Assembly: GCF_014203235.1 (NCBI RefSeq) | Contig: NZ_JACHIN010000007.1 | Location: forward strand, 470,560 to 534,559 | Length of the DNA stretch: 64,000 bases | Direction: 5' to 3' | Source: Nonomuraea endophytica | Lineage (GTDB): Bacteria; Actinomycetota; Actinomycetes; Streptosporangiales; Streptosporangiaceae | In this document: piece by piece, positions 17,013-25,584 of the stretch | Layout: each line of letters opens with the position of its first letter | How positions within the stretch are numbered: position 1 is the first letter of the stretch | The notes under the pieces: generated by a model | Seen by the model: only the letters and a program-made list of their open reading frames with translations | Database searches by the model: none | What the model was told of the DNA's origin: nothing | Made by a program: the position numbers and the translations under genes

Positions 17013-17028
17013 GGTGATGCATATCACC
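17013..17028. promoter_or_regulatory. Inverted repeat between divergent SDR and MFS genes
   Basis: GGTGAT (17013-17018) and ATCACC (17023-17028) are perfect inverted arms around a 4-bp centre, 1-2 bp from the SDR start codon and 35 bp from the MFS start. A shared operator is possible; no regulator gene is adjacent. Confidence 0.4.
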
Positions 17029-17063
17029 ACATAGCGTGATTGTTCGGGGGAAGGGTTTGGGGC

Positions 17064-18254
17064 GTGATCGTGGAGGGTCGGCGTGGGTCGCCTCCGCAGG
17101 GGATGCGGATGGTCGCCGCTCTGGCGATCACCCAAACCGCTGGCTTCGGCGTGCTTTATTACGCTTTTTCGGTTTTTATCATGCCGATGTCGCGGGAGCT
17201 TCGGGCGGGCGTGCCGCAGCTCACCGGGGCGCTCACGCTGTCCATCCTGCTGTCCGGGCTCGTGGCGCCGCTGATCGGCGGCTGGCTCGACCGGCGAGGC
17301 GGGCGCGGGCTGATGACGCTCGGCTCCGCCCTGGGCGCGGGCGCGCTGCTCGCGTGGTCGCAGGTCCAGAACCTCCTTCAGCTCTATCTCGTCTGCGCGG
17401 TGCTCGGGGTCGCGTCGGCGATGGTGCTGTACGAGGCGGCCTTCGCGGTGATCGTCGCCTGGTTCGACGCGGCGCGGCGGCCGCGGGCGCTGCTGGCCGT
17501 CACGATCGTCGCGGGGTTCGCGTCCAGCATCTTCCTGCCGGTCACCGGCCTGCTCGTCGAGCGGTACGGCTGGCGCGCCGCCCTGGTCGTCCTGGCCGTG
17601 GGATACGGGCTGCTGGCCGTACCCCTGCATTGGCTGACCGTGCGGAGACGCGCGACGGAACGCCCGCCACCCTCGCGCGCGGCGGTCGGCGCGGCCCTGC
17701 GCGAACGGCCGTTCTGGCTGCTGGCGCTGGCCTTCCTGGCGCAGACCGGCGCGGTGTCGGTCATGGGCATCCTGCTGGTCACGTACCTGATCACGCTCGG
17801 CCACTCCCCCGTCTTCGCCGCCGCCGTCGCGGGCCTGCTCGGCGTGCTCTCGGTGACCGGCCGCGTGGTCACGACCGGCCTGCAGGGCCGCTTCCGCGTC
17901 GCGCCCGTGGCCGCCGCCGTCTTCGCGCTGCAGGGCTGCGCGGCCCTGCTGCTGCCGGTCGTCGGCCGCAGCGTGGCCGGGGCGATCGGCGCCGTGGTCC
18001 TGTTCGGGCTGGGCTTCGGCGTCGCCACCATCGCCCGTCCCGCCCTCTTGGCCGAGAGGTACGGCACCGCCGCCTACGCCTCCATCAGCGGCGCCCTGGC
18101 TCTGCCGATCACGGTGGCCAAGGCGGTGGCGCCCCCGATCGCGGCGCTGATGGGCTTCCCCGTGGCCATGATCGCGGTCGCCGCCTGCTGTCTCATCGGC
18201 ACTGTCGGCCTGATCGCCTACGATCGCCTTGCCTTACCGGGACTGTCGGCCTGA
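17064..18254 (+). CDS. MFS transporter (monocarboxylate/oxalate-type)
   Basis: 396 residues, about twelve membrane helices with the cytosolic loop after helix 6. GTG 17064 is chosen because GGGGGAAGG lies 9 bp upstream; TTG 17040 and ATG 17103 are in-frame alternatives. The 'GGWLDRRGGRGLM' loop 2-3 motif is MFS motif A. The overall pattern recalls the OxlT/monocarboxylate branch. Substrate not predictable. The last 18 codons form the first copy of a 41-bp tandem repeat. Confidence 0.75.
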   Translation: MIVEGRRGSPPQGMRMVAALAITQTAGFGVLYYAFSVFIMPMSRELRAGVPQLTGALTLSILLSGLVAPLIGGWLDRRGGRGLMTLGSALGAGALLAWSQVQNLLQLYLVCAVLGVASAMVLYEAAFAVIVAWFDAARRPRALLAVTIVAGFASSIFLPVTGLLVERYGWRAALVVLAVGYGLLAVPLHWLTVRRRATERPPPSRAAVGAALRERPFWLLALAFLAQTGAVSVMGILLVTYLITLGHSPVFAAAVAGLLGVLSVTGRVVTTGLQGRFRVAPVAAAVFALQGCAALLLPVVGRSVAGAIGAVVLFGLGFGVATIARPALLAERYGTAAYASISGALALPITVAKAVAPPIAALMGFPVAMIAVAACCLIGTVGLIAYDRLALPGLSA

Positions 18255-18312
18255 TCGCCTACGATCGCCTTGTCTCACCGGGATCGTCGGCCTGATCGCC
18301 GACGATCGCCGT
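18201..18312. repeat. 41-bp tandem repeat across the MFS stop codon
   Basis: Copies start at 18201, 18242 and 18283 (the third matches only about 30 bp). The first copy codes for the C-terminus TVGLIAYDRLALPG; because 41 is not a multiple of three the second copy is read in another frame and supplies the stop codon. The remaining copies are non-coding. It lies between the MFS and recQ genes. Confidence 0.85.
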
Positions 18313-18358
18313 GGGCGAACGCCCTGACCCGTCCCCCCTCGCCACGTAAGGTAGCCGC

Positions 18359-20167
18359 ATGGATACGCCCCTGGAGGTCCTGCACCGCGTCTTCGGCTAC
18401 GACTCCTTCCGGCCAGGCCAGCAGGAGATCATCGAGCACGTGGTCGCCGGCGGCGACGCGCTCGTCCTGATGCCGACCGGCGGCGGCAAGTCGCTGTGCT
18501 ACCAGATCCCCGCCCTGGTCCGGCCGGGCGTGGGTGTGGTGATCTCCCCGCTGATCGCGCTGATGCAGGACCAGGTCGACGCGCTGACCGCGCTGGGCGT
18601 CCGCGCGGGCTTCCTCAACTCCACCCAGGACTTCGACGAGCGCCAGCGGGTGGAGTCCGCCTTCGTCGCGGGCGAGCTCGACCTCCTCTACCTGGCCCCG
18701 GAGCGCCTGCGCGTCGACTCGACGCTGCGCCTGCTGGAGAAGGGCGAGGTCGCCCTGTTCGCGATCGACGAGGCCCACTGCGTATCCCAGTGGGGGCACG
18801 ACTTCCGCCCCGACTACCTCATGCTCTCCGGCCTCCACGAGCGCTGGCCGAACATCCCCCGCATCGCCCTGACCGCGACCGCCACCCCGGAGACCCACGC
18901 CGAGATCTCCGCCCGCCTCGGCCTGGAGCAGGCCCGGCACTTCGTGGCCAGCTTCGACCGGCCCAACATCCAGTACCGCATCACCGCCAAGAGCGAGCCG
19001 AAGCGGCAGCTGCTCGACTTCATCCGCACCGAGCACCCCGACGAGGCCGGAATCGTCTACTGCCTCTCGCGCTCCTCGGCCGAGAAGATCGCCGAGCACC
19101 TCTCCGACCACGGCATAGCCGCCATCCCTTACCACGCGGGCCTCGACACCCGCACTCGCGCCCTGCACCAGTCGCGCTTCCTGCGCGAGGAGGGCCTGAC
19201 CGTGGTGGCCACGATCGCGTTCGGCATGGGCATCGACAAACCCGACGTCCGCTTCGTAGCCCACCTGGACCTCCCGAAGTCTTTGGAGGGCTACTACCAG
19301 GAGACCGGCCGAGCGGGCCGCGACGGCCAGCCGGCGACCGCGTGGATGGCCTACGGCCTTCAGGACGTGGTCCAGCACCGCCGCCTGGCGTTGGAGGGCG
19401 ATGAGGCCCACCGCCGCCGCCAGGCGCTTCACCTGGACGCCATGCTCGCCCTCTGCGAGACCGTCACCTGCCGCCGCGTCATGCTCCTCGACTACTTCGG
19501 CGAAAAGGGCACCAGCCCGTGCGGCAACTGCGACACCTGCCAGACCCCGCCCGAGACCTGGGACGCCACCGTGCCCGCCCAGAAGGTGCTGTCCACGGTG
19601 CTGCGGCTGGCCAGGGAGCGCGGGCAGAAGTTCGGCGTGGGACAGGCGGTGGACATCCTGCTGGGCAAGAAGACGACGAAGGTCGAGCAGTTCGGCCACG
19701 ACAGCCTGACCGTCTTCGGCATCGGCGCCGAACTGACCGCACCGGAGTGGCACGGAGTCGTCCGCCAGCTCCTCGCCCAGGGCATCCTGGCCGTCGAACC
19801 CGCCTACGGAGCCCTGGTCCTGACCGACGCCAGCGCTGAGGTGCTGCGCGGCCAGCAGAAGGTCAACCTCCGCCGCGACCTCAAGCCGCGAACCCCGTCC
19901 CGCTCGGGCGGCGGCTCCTCGAAGTCGCGCGAGGTGGTGGACCTCACGCCGGAGGCGGCACCCCGCTTCGAGCGGCTGCGGGCGTGGCGTGCGGCCACGG
20001 CGAAGGAGACGGGGGTTCCGGCCTACGTCATCTTCCACGACGCGACCCTCCGCGAGATCGCCACCCGCAACCCTGCGACGCTGCCGGAGCTGGGGACGGT
20101 CAGCGGGGTGGGCGAAAACAAACTCGCCAAGTTCGGCCCCCAGGTCCTCGAAACCCTCCACGCCTGA
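18359..20167 (+). CDS. recQ: ATP-dependent DNA helicase RecQ
   Basis: 602 residues. Helicase domain 1 has Walker A PTGGGKS (39-45) and DEAH (137-140) followed by the RecQ aromatic-rich loop 'CVSQWGHDFRPDY'. Helicase domain 2 includes 'GRAGRDGQP'. The zinc-binding cysteines (C..C..CGNC..C, near residues 363-391), winged helix and a C-terminal HRDC domain (about 530-600) complete a full-length bacterial RecQ. Cytosolic 3'-5' DNA helicase in recombination and fork repair. A strong hairpin follows. Confidence 0.95.
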   Translation: MDTPLEVLHRVFGYDSFRPGQQEIIEHVVAGGDALVLMPTGGGKSLCYQIPALVRPGVGVVISPLIALMQDQVDALTALGVRAGFLNSTQDFDERQRVESAFVAGELDLLYLAPERLRVDSTLRLLEKGEVALFAIDEAHCVSQWGHDFRPDYLMLSGLHERWPNIPRIALTATATPETHAEISARLGLEQARHFVASFDRPNIQYRITAKSEPKRQLLDFIRTEHPDEAGIVYCLSRSSAEKIAEHLSDHGIAAIPYHAGLDTRTRALHQSRFLREEGLTVVATIAFGMGIDKPDVRFVAHLDLPKSLEGYYQETGRAGRDGQPATAWMAYGLQDVVQHRRLALEGDEAHRRRQALHLDAMLALCETVTCRRVMLLDYFGEKGTSPCGNCDTCQTPPETWDATVPAQKVLSTVLRLARERGQKFGVGQAVDILLGKKTTKVEQFGHDSLTVFGIGAELTAPEWHGVVRQLLAQGILAVEPAYGALVLTDASAEVLRGQQKVNLRRDLKPRTPSRSGGGSSKSREVVDLTPEAAPRFERLRAWRAATAKETGVPAYVIFHDATLREIATRNPATLPELGTVSGVGENKLAKFGPQVLETLHA

Positions 20168-20190
20168 CGGCACGGTCCTCGCGTGGGGGG

Positions 20191-20226
20191 TACTCCTGTT
20201 CGTCCCGTCTGTGACGAACAGGAGTA
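20191..20226. terminator. Bidirectional hairpin terminator
   Basis: The 14-base arm TACTCCTGTTCGTC (20191-20204) pairs perfectly with GACGAACAGGAGTA (20213-20226) around an 8-base loop. It separates convergent recQ and the AHSA1 gene. Confidence 0.85.
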
Positions 20227-20238
20227 ACAGACTCGGGT

Positions 20239-20988
20239 TCAGCTGTAGGTGTCGGCGAGGAAGGTCTTCCAGGTTTGTTCGGTTTCCTTGGTGTCGTCGG
20301 TGCCGAACAGGTGGGCGGCCATGTCGACGCCGCCGCCCATGCCCTCGCCCAGGCCGTGGAAGCGGTAGAAGGCGTCGGCGGTGCGTACGCCGAGCATGAA
20401 GCCCTTGTCGCCCGAGATGACCAGGTAGTCCACGACGCCTTCGGCTCCGTCGGGCGTCAGCCGTACCCGGTCGCCCACTGCGGGGGCGGTGGGGAGGTTG
20501 AGGGCGGCGCTGAACCTGGGCCAGAGGTCCTTCTGGCCCTTGGGGCCCTCGGCCAGCGCGTAGACGGCGGTGCGGCCGGGGAAGTGGAGGAGGTACTGGG
20601 CGAGGGTGTAGAAGTACTGGTCCCAGCCGGTGTTGAGGCTGGAGAGGTACTCGTCGCCCCAGCCTTCGCCGAGGTGGCCGGTGTGGATGAAGCGCAGGAC
20701 CGTGGTGTCGCCGTCGCGTCCTTCGATCAGGTACTCGTAGGCCTGGAAGCTGCCGTCTTCGGCCTCGGCGCTCTTCACGGTCAGGCGGTTGGGCGGGTCC
20801 CAGCCGGTGATCGTGGATTCTTCGGTGACGCCGGGCACGTCGAGGCGCATGACGCCGCCCACTCCGGGTTCGATGGCGAAGGGGAACAGCCACGAGCTGA
20901 GCCCGGGTCCGGTGGCTATGGCGTCCCAGACCTGCTCGGGGGTCGCCCGCAGCTCGGTGTCCTTCTGGATGGAGAAGTCCTTACCCAC
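20239..20988 (-). CDS. SRPBCC/AHSA1-family protein
   Basis: 249 residues. The START-like lipid-binding fold of the Aha1-activator C-terminal type is recognised from 'ATPEQVWDAIATGPGLSSWLF' at the N-terminus and 'STITGWDPPNRL', 'WDQYFYTL' further on. Function unknown; such proteins are often encoded with an ArsR regulator. The start overlaps the ArsR gene end by 8 bp, so both are co-translated. Confidence 0.8.
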   Translation of the reverse strand: MGKDFSIQKDTELRATPEQVWDAIATGPGLSSWLFPFAIEPGVGGVMRLDVPGVTEESTITGWDPPNRLTVKSAEAEDGSFQAYEYLIEGRDGDTTVLRFIHTGHLGEGWGDEYLSSLNTGWDQYFYTLAQYLLHFPGRTAVYALAEGPKGQKDLWPRFSAALNLPTAPAVGDRVRLTPDGAEGVVDYLVISGDKGFMLGVRTADAFYRFHGLGEGMGGGVDMAAHLFGTDDTKETEQTWKTFLADTYS

Positions 20989-21565
20989 GCTCTTGCTCCT
21001 TGACGACGGGGTGGACGGCGATCAGCAGCCGGTGATCGCGTCCTTCTTCGGTGTGATATTTGCTGATGAGGATGGCTACCGAGGCGGCCAGTTCCTCGGC
21101 GAACGCCGCGCGCTCGGCGGCGGAGGCGAAGCGGATCTCGCCGTCTACCGCGAACGTGGCGAGGCGCTTCTTGGCCTTGGCCGCGCCGGTGATCAGCTCG
21201 CCGAGTTCGCGGACGAGCCGGGCGCCGAGCGCGAGGAGCCAGCGGGCCGACAGCTGGTCGGGCGCGCGGGCGGGATCGGGTTGTACGGCGCCGAGCGCGC
21301 TGGGCGAGATCACGTACGACGCGGCGGAGGCCCGCATGACGCGTTCGGTGAAGTTGCCCTTCTTGCGCTCCTCGACGAGTTCGACGAGGCCGTGCTTCTC
21401 GAGTGTCTTGAGGTGGTAGTTGACTTTCTGCCGGGCGAGGCCGACCTTCGCGGCCAGCGTGGTGGCCGATCCGGGTTCGGCGAGCGCGGCCAGCAGCCGG
21501 GTGCGCATCGGGTCGAGTGACGCCTCGGCCGCGGCCGGATCTTCGATCACCGCGATGTCGTGCAT
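20981..21565 (-). CDS. ArsR-family (winged-helix) regulator
   Basis: 194 residues from ATG 21565. An N-terminal winged helix ('RTRLLAALAEPGSATTLAAKVGLARQKVNYHL' region, about 17-50) is followed by a helical tail rather than metal-binding Cys motifs, so it probably senses something other than metal. It is upstream of and overlaps the AHSA1 gene, a common regulator/effector pair in actinomycetes. A longer open frame upstream is the antisense of the neighbouring gene. Confidence 0.8.
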   Translation of the reverse strand: MHDIAVIEDPAAAEASLDPMRTRLLAALAEPGSATTLAAKVGLARQKVNYHLKTLEKHGLVELVEERKKGNFTERVMRASAASYVISPSALGAVQPDPARAPDQLSARWLLALGARLVRELGELITGAAKAKKRLATFAVDGEIRFASAAERAAFAEELAASVAILISKYHTEEGRDHRLLIAVHPVVKEQERG

Positions 21566-21596
21566 GCCTCCAGGCTGCCCTTGAAAAATAAAACTG

Positions 21597-22139
21597 TCAA
21601 GCCGACCTGCCGAGGAACGCCACCAGCCGATCGGAAGAACACGCAGGTGAGGCGGGCCGTACCGGAGCATGGAAGCGGTGCGGCCGGTCGTCGTCGTCCA
21701 CGAACGCCAGCGCCAGATCGAGCAGTGCGGCGGCCAGCGGCTCCGGCACGGGACGGGCGTGACCGCAGGCGGCGGCGACGTCCCAGCCGTGGACGGCCAC
21801 CTCAAGTGCGCCGACCCCCGCCACCACCTCGCGCGCCAGCCACGCGTCCCCGACCGCGACCTGCGAACAGCGGGACACGGTCGGCCAGGCGCCGAGCAGA
21901 CGGCACGCCCGGCGGCGCAGCATCGCGACCGGATCGCCCTCGCAGCCGGTGGGCCGGAGCGCGACGTGGCCGAGGTCGGCCGCCTCAGCGAGCGCGAGCA
22001 GGGAGTCGTTCATGTGGTCGAGCAGCGCGCGCAGATCCCACCGCGCGCAGGGCGTCCGGTTGCCCAGCAGCTCAGGTCTGACCAGGACCAGGCTGCCGAG
22101 GGTGTAGCTGACGGCTCGTTCGAGCAGGACGGCGCTCAC
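21597..22139 (-). CDS. DinB-like TIGR03086-type metal-binding protein
   Basis: 180 residues. 'CARWDLRALLDHMNDSL' (His near 42) and 'VHGWDVAAACG' (His/Asp near 117-120) are the metal-binding signatures of the mycothiol-type DinB family. Single domain without the C-terminal extension of the larger homologue at 13407. Substrate unknown. The stop lies 31 bp upstream of the ArsR start, same strand. Confidence 0.7.
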   Translation of the reverse strand: MSAVLLERAVSYTLGSLVLVRPELLGNRTPCARWDLRALLDHMNDSLLALAEAADLGHVALRPTGCEGDPVAMLRRRACRLLGAWPTVSRCSQVAVGDAWLAREVVAGVGALEVAVHGWDVAAACGHARPVPEPLAAALLDLALAFVDDDDRPHRFHAPVRPASPACSSDRLVAFLGRSA

Positions 22140-22169
22140 ACAGGGATAGACCCGGCCCCGCCGGGGAAA

Positions 22170-22598
22170 TCATCGCCACCCGAACACGGCGAACGGCTCC
22201 GCGCGCCCGATCGCGGCCAGCGCGGCGGCCGGATAGTCCACGGTGTCGGCGGGCAGATCGGCCAGCGGATGCCAGCCGATGGCCGAGCACTTGTGCGGCT
22301 CCGCGTTGTACGGCACGCCGGCCCACTCCCCGGCGGCGAAGAACAACCCGATCCGGTCGGGCGAGCGGTGCATCACGTGGACGAACCGCAGCCCGGCGGC
22401 CGCGATCGTCACGCCGACCTCCTCGCGCGCCTCCCTGATCGCGCCCTCCACGACCGTTTCGCCCGGTTCCAGGTGACCGCTGGGCAGGTGCCACTGGCCG
22501 TCGCGGTAGCCGGTGTTGGCCCGCCGGATCAGCAGCACCTCCCCCGGCGGGCGCAGGAGCAGGACGTGCACGTCCACGATGGCGCGGAATCGGTCCAC
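22170..22598 (-). CDS. Nudix hydrolase
   Basis: 142 residues from GTG 22598, chosen because it sits 4 bp after the lipase stop and gives a compact Nudix domain. The Nudix box runs from Gly41 to Val63 with Glu47, Arg55-Glu56 and Glu59-Glu60 in place. 'IRRANTGYRDGQWHLPSG' precedes it. Hydrolyses a nucleoside diphosphate-X substrate in the cytosol; the specific substrate cannot be told. Confidence 0.85.
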   Translation of the reverse strand: MDRFRAIVDVHVLLLRPPGEVLLIRRANTGYRDGQWHLPSGHLEPGETVVEGAIREAREEVGVTIAAAGLRFVHVMHRSPDRIGLFFAAGEWAGVPYNAEPHKCSAIGWHPLADLPADTVDYPAAALAAIGRAEPFAVFGWR

Positions 22599-22602
22599 GA
22601 CG

Positions 22603-23409
22603 TCAGGGGAGGATCCGGTCCACGAAGGCGGTGACCTCTTCCAGGACCTCGTCCTTGTTGGTCTCGTTGAACACCTCGTGCCGGGCGCCCGGGAAGACGC
22701 GCTCGCTGAAGTCGGCGCCCTTGATCGCCTCGACGCCGCCCCGGCTGCCGCTGAGCGGGACGAGCTGGTCGTCCTCGCCGTGGATCCACAGCGTGGGCAG
22801 GTTGCCCAGCGAGCCGCCACCGGCGATCTGGCCGAGCGTGCGGGCGAACGCCTGGAGCGTGGGGCGTTTGAAGGGGCCGTGCCAGACGAGCGGATCCGAG
22901 GCGTACGCGGCGCCGACCGCCGGGTCGCGGGAGAGCGTGGCGGGGTCGATCGGGATGTCGGGCAGGTCGTCCATGGCGAGCAGGACGCCGATGACGTCCC
23001 AGGAGCCGATCACCGGGCCCGACAGCACGAGCCCGGCCAGGTCGGCGCCGTAGCGCTGGGCGTAGCGGGCGGCGATCATGCCGCCCATCGAGTGGCCGAT
23101 GACGACGACGGGCAGCCACGGGTGGTCGGCCCTGGCGCGTTCTTCCAGCTGGTGTACGTCGGTGACGACCTCTTCGAAGTCGTGGATCAGGACGGGCTCG
23201 CCCGACGAGCGGCCGTGTCCCATGTGGTCGACGGCATAGCACGCGGCGCCGTGCCGTACCAGGTGGGCGGCCACGTGTTCGTAGCGGCCGGAGTGCTCGC
23301 CGTACCCGTGGATGAGCAGGGCGACGTAGCGCGGCGAGGGGTGCGGCCAGTGGCGGGCGGTGAGGGGCCCGCGGGTGCCGGTGAAGGTGATTTCCTGCGC
23401 CTCTGACAT
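22603..23409 (-). CDS. Alpha/beta hydrolase, monoacylglycerol-lipase type
   Basis: 268 residues. Oxyanion segment LLIHGYGEHSGRY (31-43), nucleophile Ser107 in GHSMGG, Asp214 in HGEDD and His244 in GARHEV form the catalytic triad. The pattern 'YAVDHMGHGRSSG' is characteristic of the monoglyceride-lipase/lysophospholipase branch. No signal peptide. Probably releases fatty acids from monoacylglycerols. Followed by the Nudix gene after 4 bp. Confidence 0.85.
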   Translation of the reverse strand: MSEAQEITFTGTRGPLTARHWPHPSPRYVALLIHGYGEHSGRYEHVAAHLVRHGAACYAVDHMGHGRSSGEPVLIHDFEEVVTDVHQLEERARADHPWLPVVVIGHSMGGMIAARYAQRYGADLAGLVLSGPVIGSWDVIGVLLAMDDLPDIPIDPATLSRDPAVGAAYASDPLVWHGPFKRPTLQAFARTLGQIAGGGSLGNLPTLWIHGEDDQLVPLSGSRGGVEAIKGADFSERVFPGARHEVFNETNKDEVLEEVTAFVDRILP

Positions 23410-23454
23410 GCGACCTCCACCGTAGTTGCGGTGATCGTATTCCTTCCCGGGGAC

Positions 23455-24693
23455 TCAGACCAGGGACTCCTCCACGAACAGCCGCTCCAGGTCCAGCAGG
23501 TACGCCTCGATGGCCAGCGGCGACAGCAACCCCGTGTCGGCGTAGAGCGAGACCTCCATGCGCTCCGGCTCACCGGCGATCCGCAGGTGGAAGTCGCAGA
23601 TGTTGCGGTCCATGGCATCGGTCCAGGCCAGGTCGGTCTTGTCCATGGCCAGCCGGATCTGCCGCGCGTCCAGTTCGGGGGCCTGGTCGCGGCGGCCCCG
23701 CCGCCGGTCGTCGAAGCGGCCGAACGTCCTGACCCGTCCGGCGAGCGCCTCTTCCATCGCGTGAGGGTTGTACTCGGCCCGGCGATCGGCCCGCGCGGCC
23801 GCCTGCCCGCCCCGCGCCAGCAGTTCGCCGAAGTCGGGGGTGTCGAGGTCCAGGACGACCAGCCCTTCCTGGGCGATCGCGGACACCACGTCCCGGCGGC
23901 CGCCGCCGGAGCGGTTGTCGACGTTGAGCCGCATGCCGCAGGTGCGCTGCCCGGTCAGCCGCCCCGCCAGGCTCACGGCCCCGGTCAGCAGCGCGGTCGA
24001 TGAGCTGATCCGGCGTCGTGCCGCCACCGTCCGCACCGCCGCGGCCAGCGCGGGCGAGGACATGGACGCCTCCATGTGCCGGGGCCGCTTGGGGGCCGCG
24101 GTCAGCTCGAACGGGTCGATGCGCGTGTATTGCTCCAGCCACCACGCGACCGCCTCGTCCGAGTGCCCGCGCCCGTCGGCCGAGGCCTGCCAGGCGGCCA
24201 GGTCCCGCGGCCGGTCGGCCTGGTGCGGCGGCGGTTCCCCGCGCCCGAGCAGCGCGCGGAAGTCGCGCACCACCAGGTCGGCGGCGGGCCCGTCCACGGC
24301 CAGCGGGCAGAGCACCAGCACGACCTGGCGCACATAACCTTCGGCGACCAGGAAGGCCACCCGCAGCGGCCACTCGTTCCAGTAGTCGAACGGCGCCGCC
24401 GACAGCCGCTCCGACACGCGGTGCGGCCGCTCCCCCTCCACCACCTCGACCATCGGCTCGGCGGACTCCGCGAGCGCCTGCCCGGGGGCGGCGCGCGGGC
24501 CGGTGAGCCGGGTGCGCAGCGCCTCGTGCCGGGTGATCAGCCGATCGAGTGCGCTGTGCGCGTGCTCCAAGGTGACCGGGCGCTGGGGCACGGAGAAGAG
24601 GCGAGCGAGGTTCAGGTATTGCTCCTGCGGCTCGGCGGCGACGATCGCCCGCCAGACGTCCTGCTGTCCCCAGGTGAGCGCCGCCTCCATCAT
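23455..24693 (-). CDS. Stand-alone NRPS-type condensation-domain protein, catalytic His lost
   Basis: 412 residues made of one condensation (C) fold: core motif 'RHEALRTRL' at about 55-63, 'PFDYWNEWPLRV' near 101-112 and 'DLAAWQ' near 164. The active-site motif HHxxxDG reads C129-P-L-A-V-D134-G135, so both histidines are replaced while Asp-Gly remain. No adenylation or carrier domain is nearby. The start follows the stop of the helix-turn-helix gene by 10 bp, so the two form an operon. Amide-bond formation by the usual mechanism is unlikely; a binding or regulatory role or another acyl transfer is possible. Confidence 0.7.
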   Translation of the reverse strand: MMEAALTWGQQDVWRAIVAAEPQEQYLNLARLFSVPQRPVTLEHAHSALDRLITRHEALRTRLTGPRAAPGQALAESAEPMVEVVEGERPHRVSERLSAAPFDYWNEWPLRVAFLVAEGYVRQVVLVLCPLAVDGPAADLVVRDFRALLGRGEPPPHQADRPRDLAAWQASADGRGHSDEAVAWWLEQYTRIDPFELTAAPKRPRHMEASMSSPALAAAVRTVAARRRISSSTALLTGAVSLAGRLTGQRTCGMRLNVDNRSGGGRRDVVSAIAQEGLVVLDLDTPDFGELLARGGQAAARADRRAEYNPHAMEEALAGRVRTFGRFDDRRRGRRDQAPELDARQIRLAMDKTDLAWTDAMDRNICDFHLRIAGEPERMEVSLYADTGLLSPLAIEAYLLDLERLFVEESLV

Positions 24694-24703
24694 GAACCGC
24701 TAC

Positions 24704-25417
24704 CTAAGCATCGTCTTCCGCGTCGATCTCGACGTAGCCGAAGTCGTCGCCGACCGCGCGGCGGAGCTGGCGGTGGACCTTGTTCTGGTCGTCCTGCGGG
24801 CTCGGGACGTAGAAGGGCCGCCCGTCCCGGCCGAACGTGATCGCCGACGGCCCCTCCAGGTCGCCCAGATGCCCCTTGACCTGCTCGAAGTCCTCGAACG
24901 ACGAGAAGCCCAGGCCGCTGGCGTATTCCTCGGAGCCGTAGACGAGCTGCCTGGCCAGCTCGATCGGGGCTTCCTGGTAGCCGGAGTAGTCGCTGAAGAA
25001 GAAGTCACGGAACTGGCGCATGCCGCGCTCGTCCATGATCTCGGGGCCGTGGGTGACCTTGACCCCCAGGCAGTACACATCGGCCAGATACCCGCAGATC
25101 GACACCCGGTTGTAGCCGTGGCGGCGCGCCACCAGCACGCTGACCAGGCCGCCGGTGCCGGGCTCGCCAGCCGCCGCGTCCGTCCAGCCACGGTCGGGAG
25201 CGACCGACAGCCCGGTGCTCCACCCCGCACTCACCCAGGAGCCGACCAACTCAGGCGCGCTGGTGACGGTCTCGGCGGCGATCTCCCGCACGAGGGGGGC
25301 GACGATGGACGGCTTGACGCCCAGCGCCCTGGCGATCTCCTTGGGCGACTGCCCGGTCGCCCGCAGCTCCCGAACCCGCTCTTTCAACTCTCCAGTCACG
25401 GTTTTTACCCTATCCAT
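24704..25417 (-). CDS. Helix-turn-helix protein with conserved actinobacterial C-terminal region
   Basis: 237 residues. A helix-turn-helix lies at the N-terminus ('ELRATGQSPKEIARALGVKPS', residues about 17-37). The remainder has a pattern I know from unassigned actinobacterial proteins: 'ICGYLADVYCLGVKVTHGP' (near 107-125), 'ELARQLVYGSEEYASGLGF' and an acidic C-terminus. No enzymatic motif is evident. It is the first gene of a pair with the condensation-domain protein. Function unknown; DNA binding is inference from the N-terminal motif. Confidence 0.65.
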   Translation of the reverse strand: MDRVKTVTGELKERVRELRATGQSPKEIARALGVKPSIVAPLVREIAAETVTSAPELVGSWVSAGWSTGLSVAPDRGWTDAAAGEPGTGGLVSVLVARRHGYNRVSICGYLADVYCLGVKVTHGPEIMDERGMRQFRDFFFSDYSGYQEAPIELARQLVYGSEEYASGLGFSSFEDFEQVKGHLGDLEGPSAITFGRDGRPFYVPSPQDDQNKVHRQLRRAVGDDFGYVEIDAEDDA

Positions 25418-25584
25418 AAGCTTGCTTTTCTTTTACGGCCCAGCCGCCCCCACCCCACCCGCCGCACCCCGGCTGGTCCCCGTCCAGGAAACGGTCGTCC
25501 AGCTCACACCACCCCGCCGTTACGCCCGTCTCCTTAGCCAGACACCACGGCACCCCGCACCGCCCCGGCGCCACGAACCCAAGG

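Noticed and set aside
18275..20893. Very long open frame antisense to recQ (872 codons)
   Set aside because: Arg/Gly/Leu-rich shadow of recQ in GC-rich DNA; no domain, start signal or conserved pattern.
23455..25417. Start of an NRPS biosynthetic cluster
   Set aside because: Single condensation fold without adenylation or carrier domains, and ordinary genes on both sides.
25418..25584. C-rich gap between the GH2 and helix-turn-helix genes
   Set aside because: Low-complexity C-rich spacer; no hairpin or coding signal that I could support.
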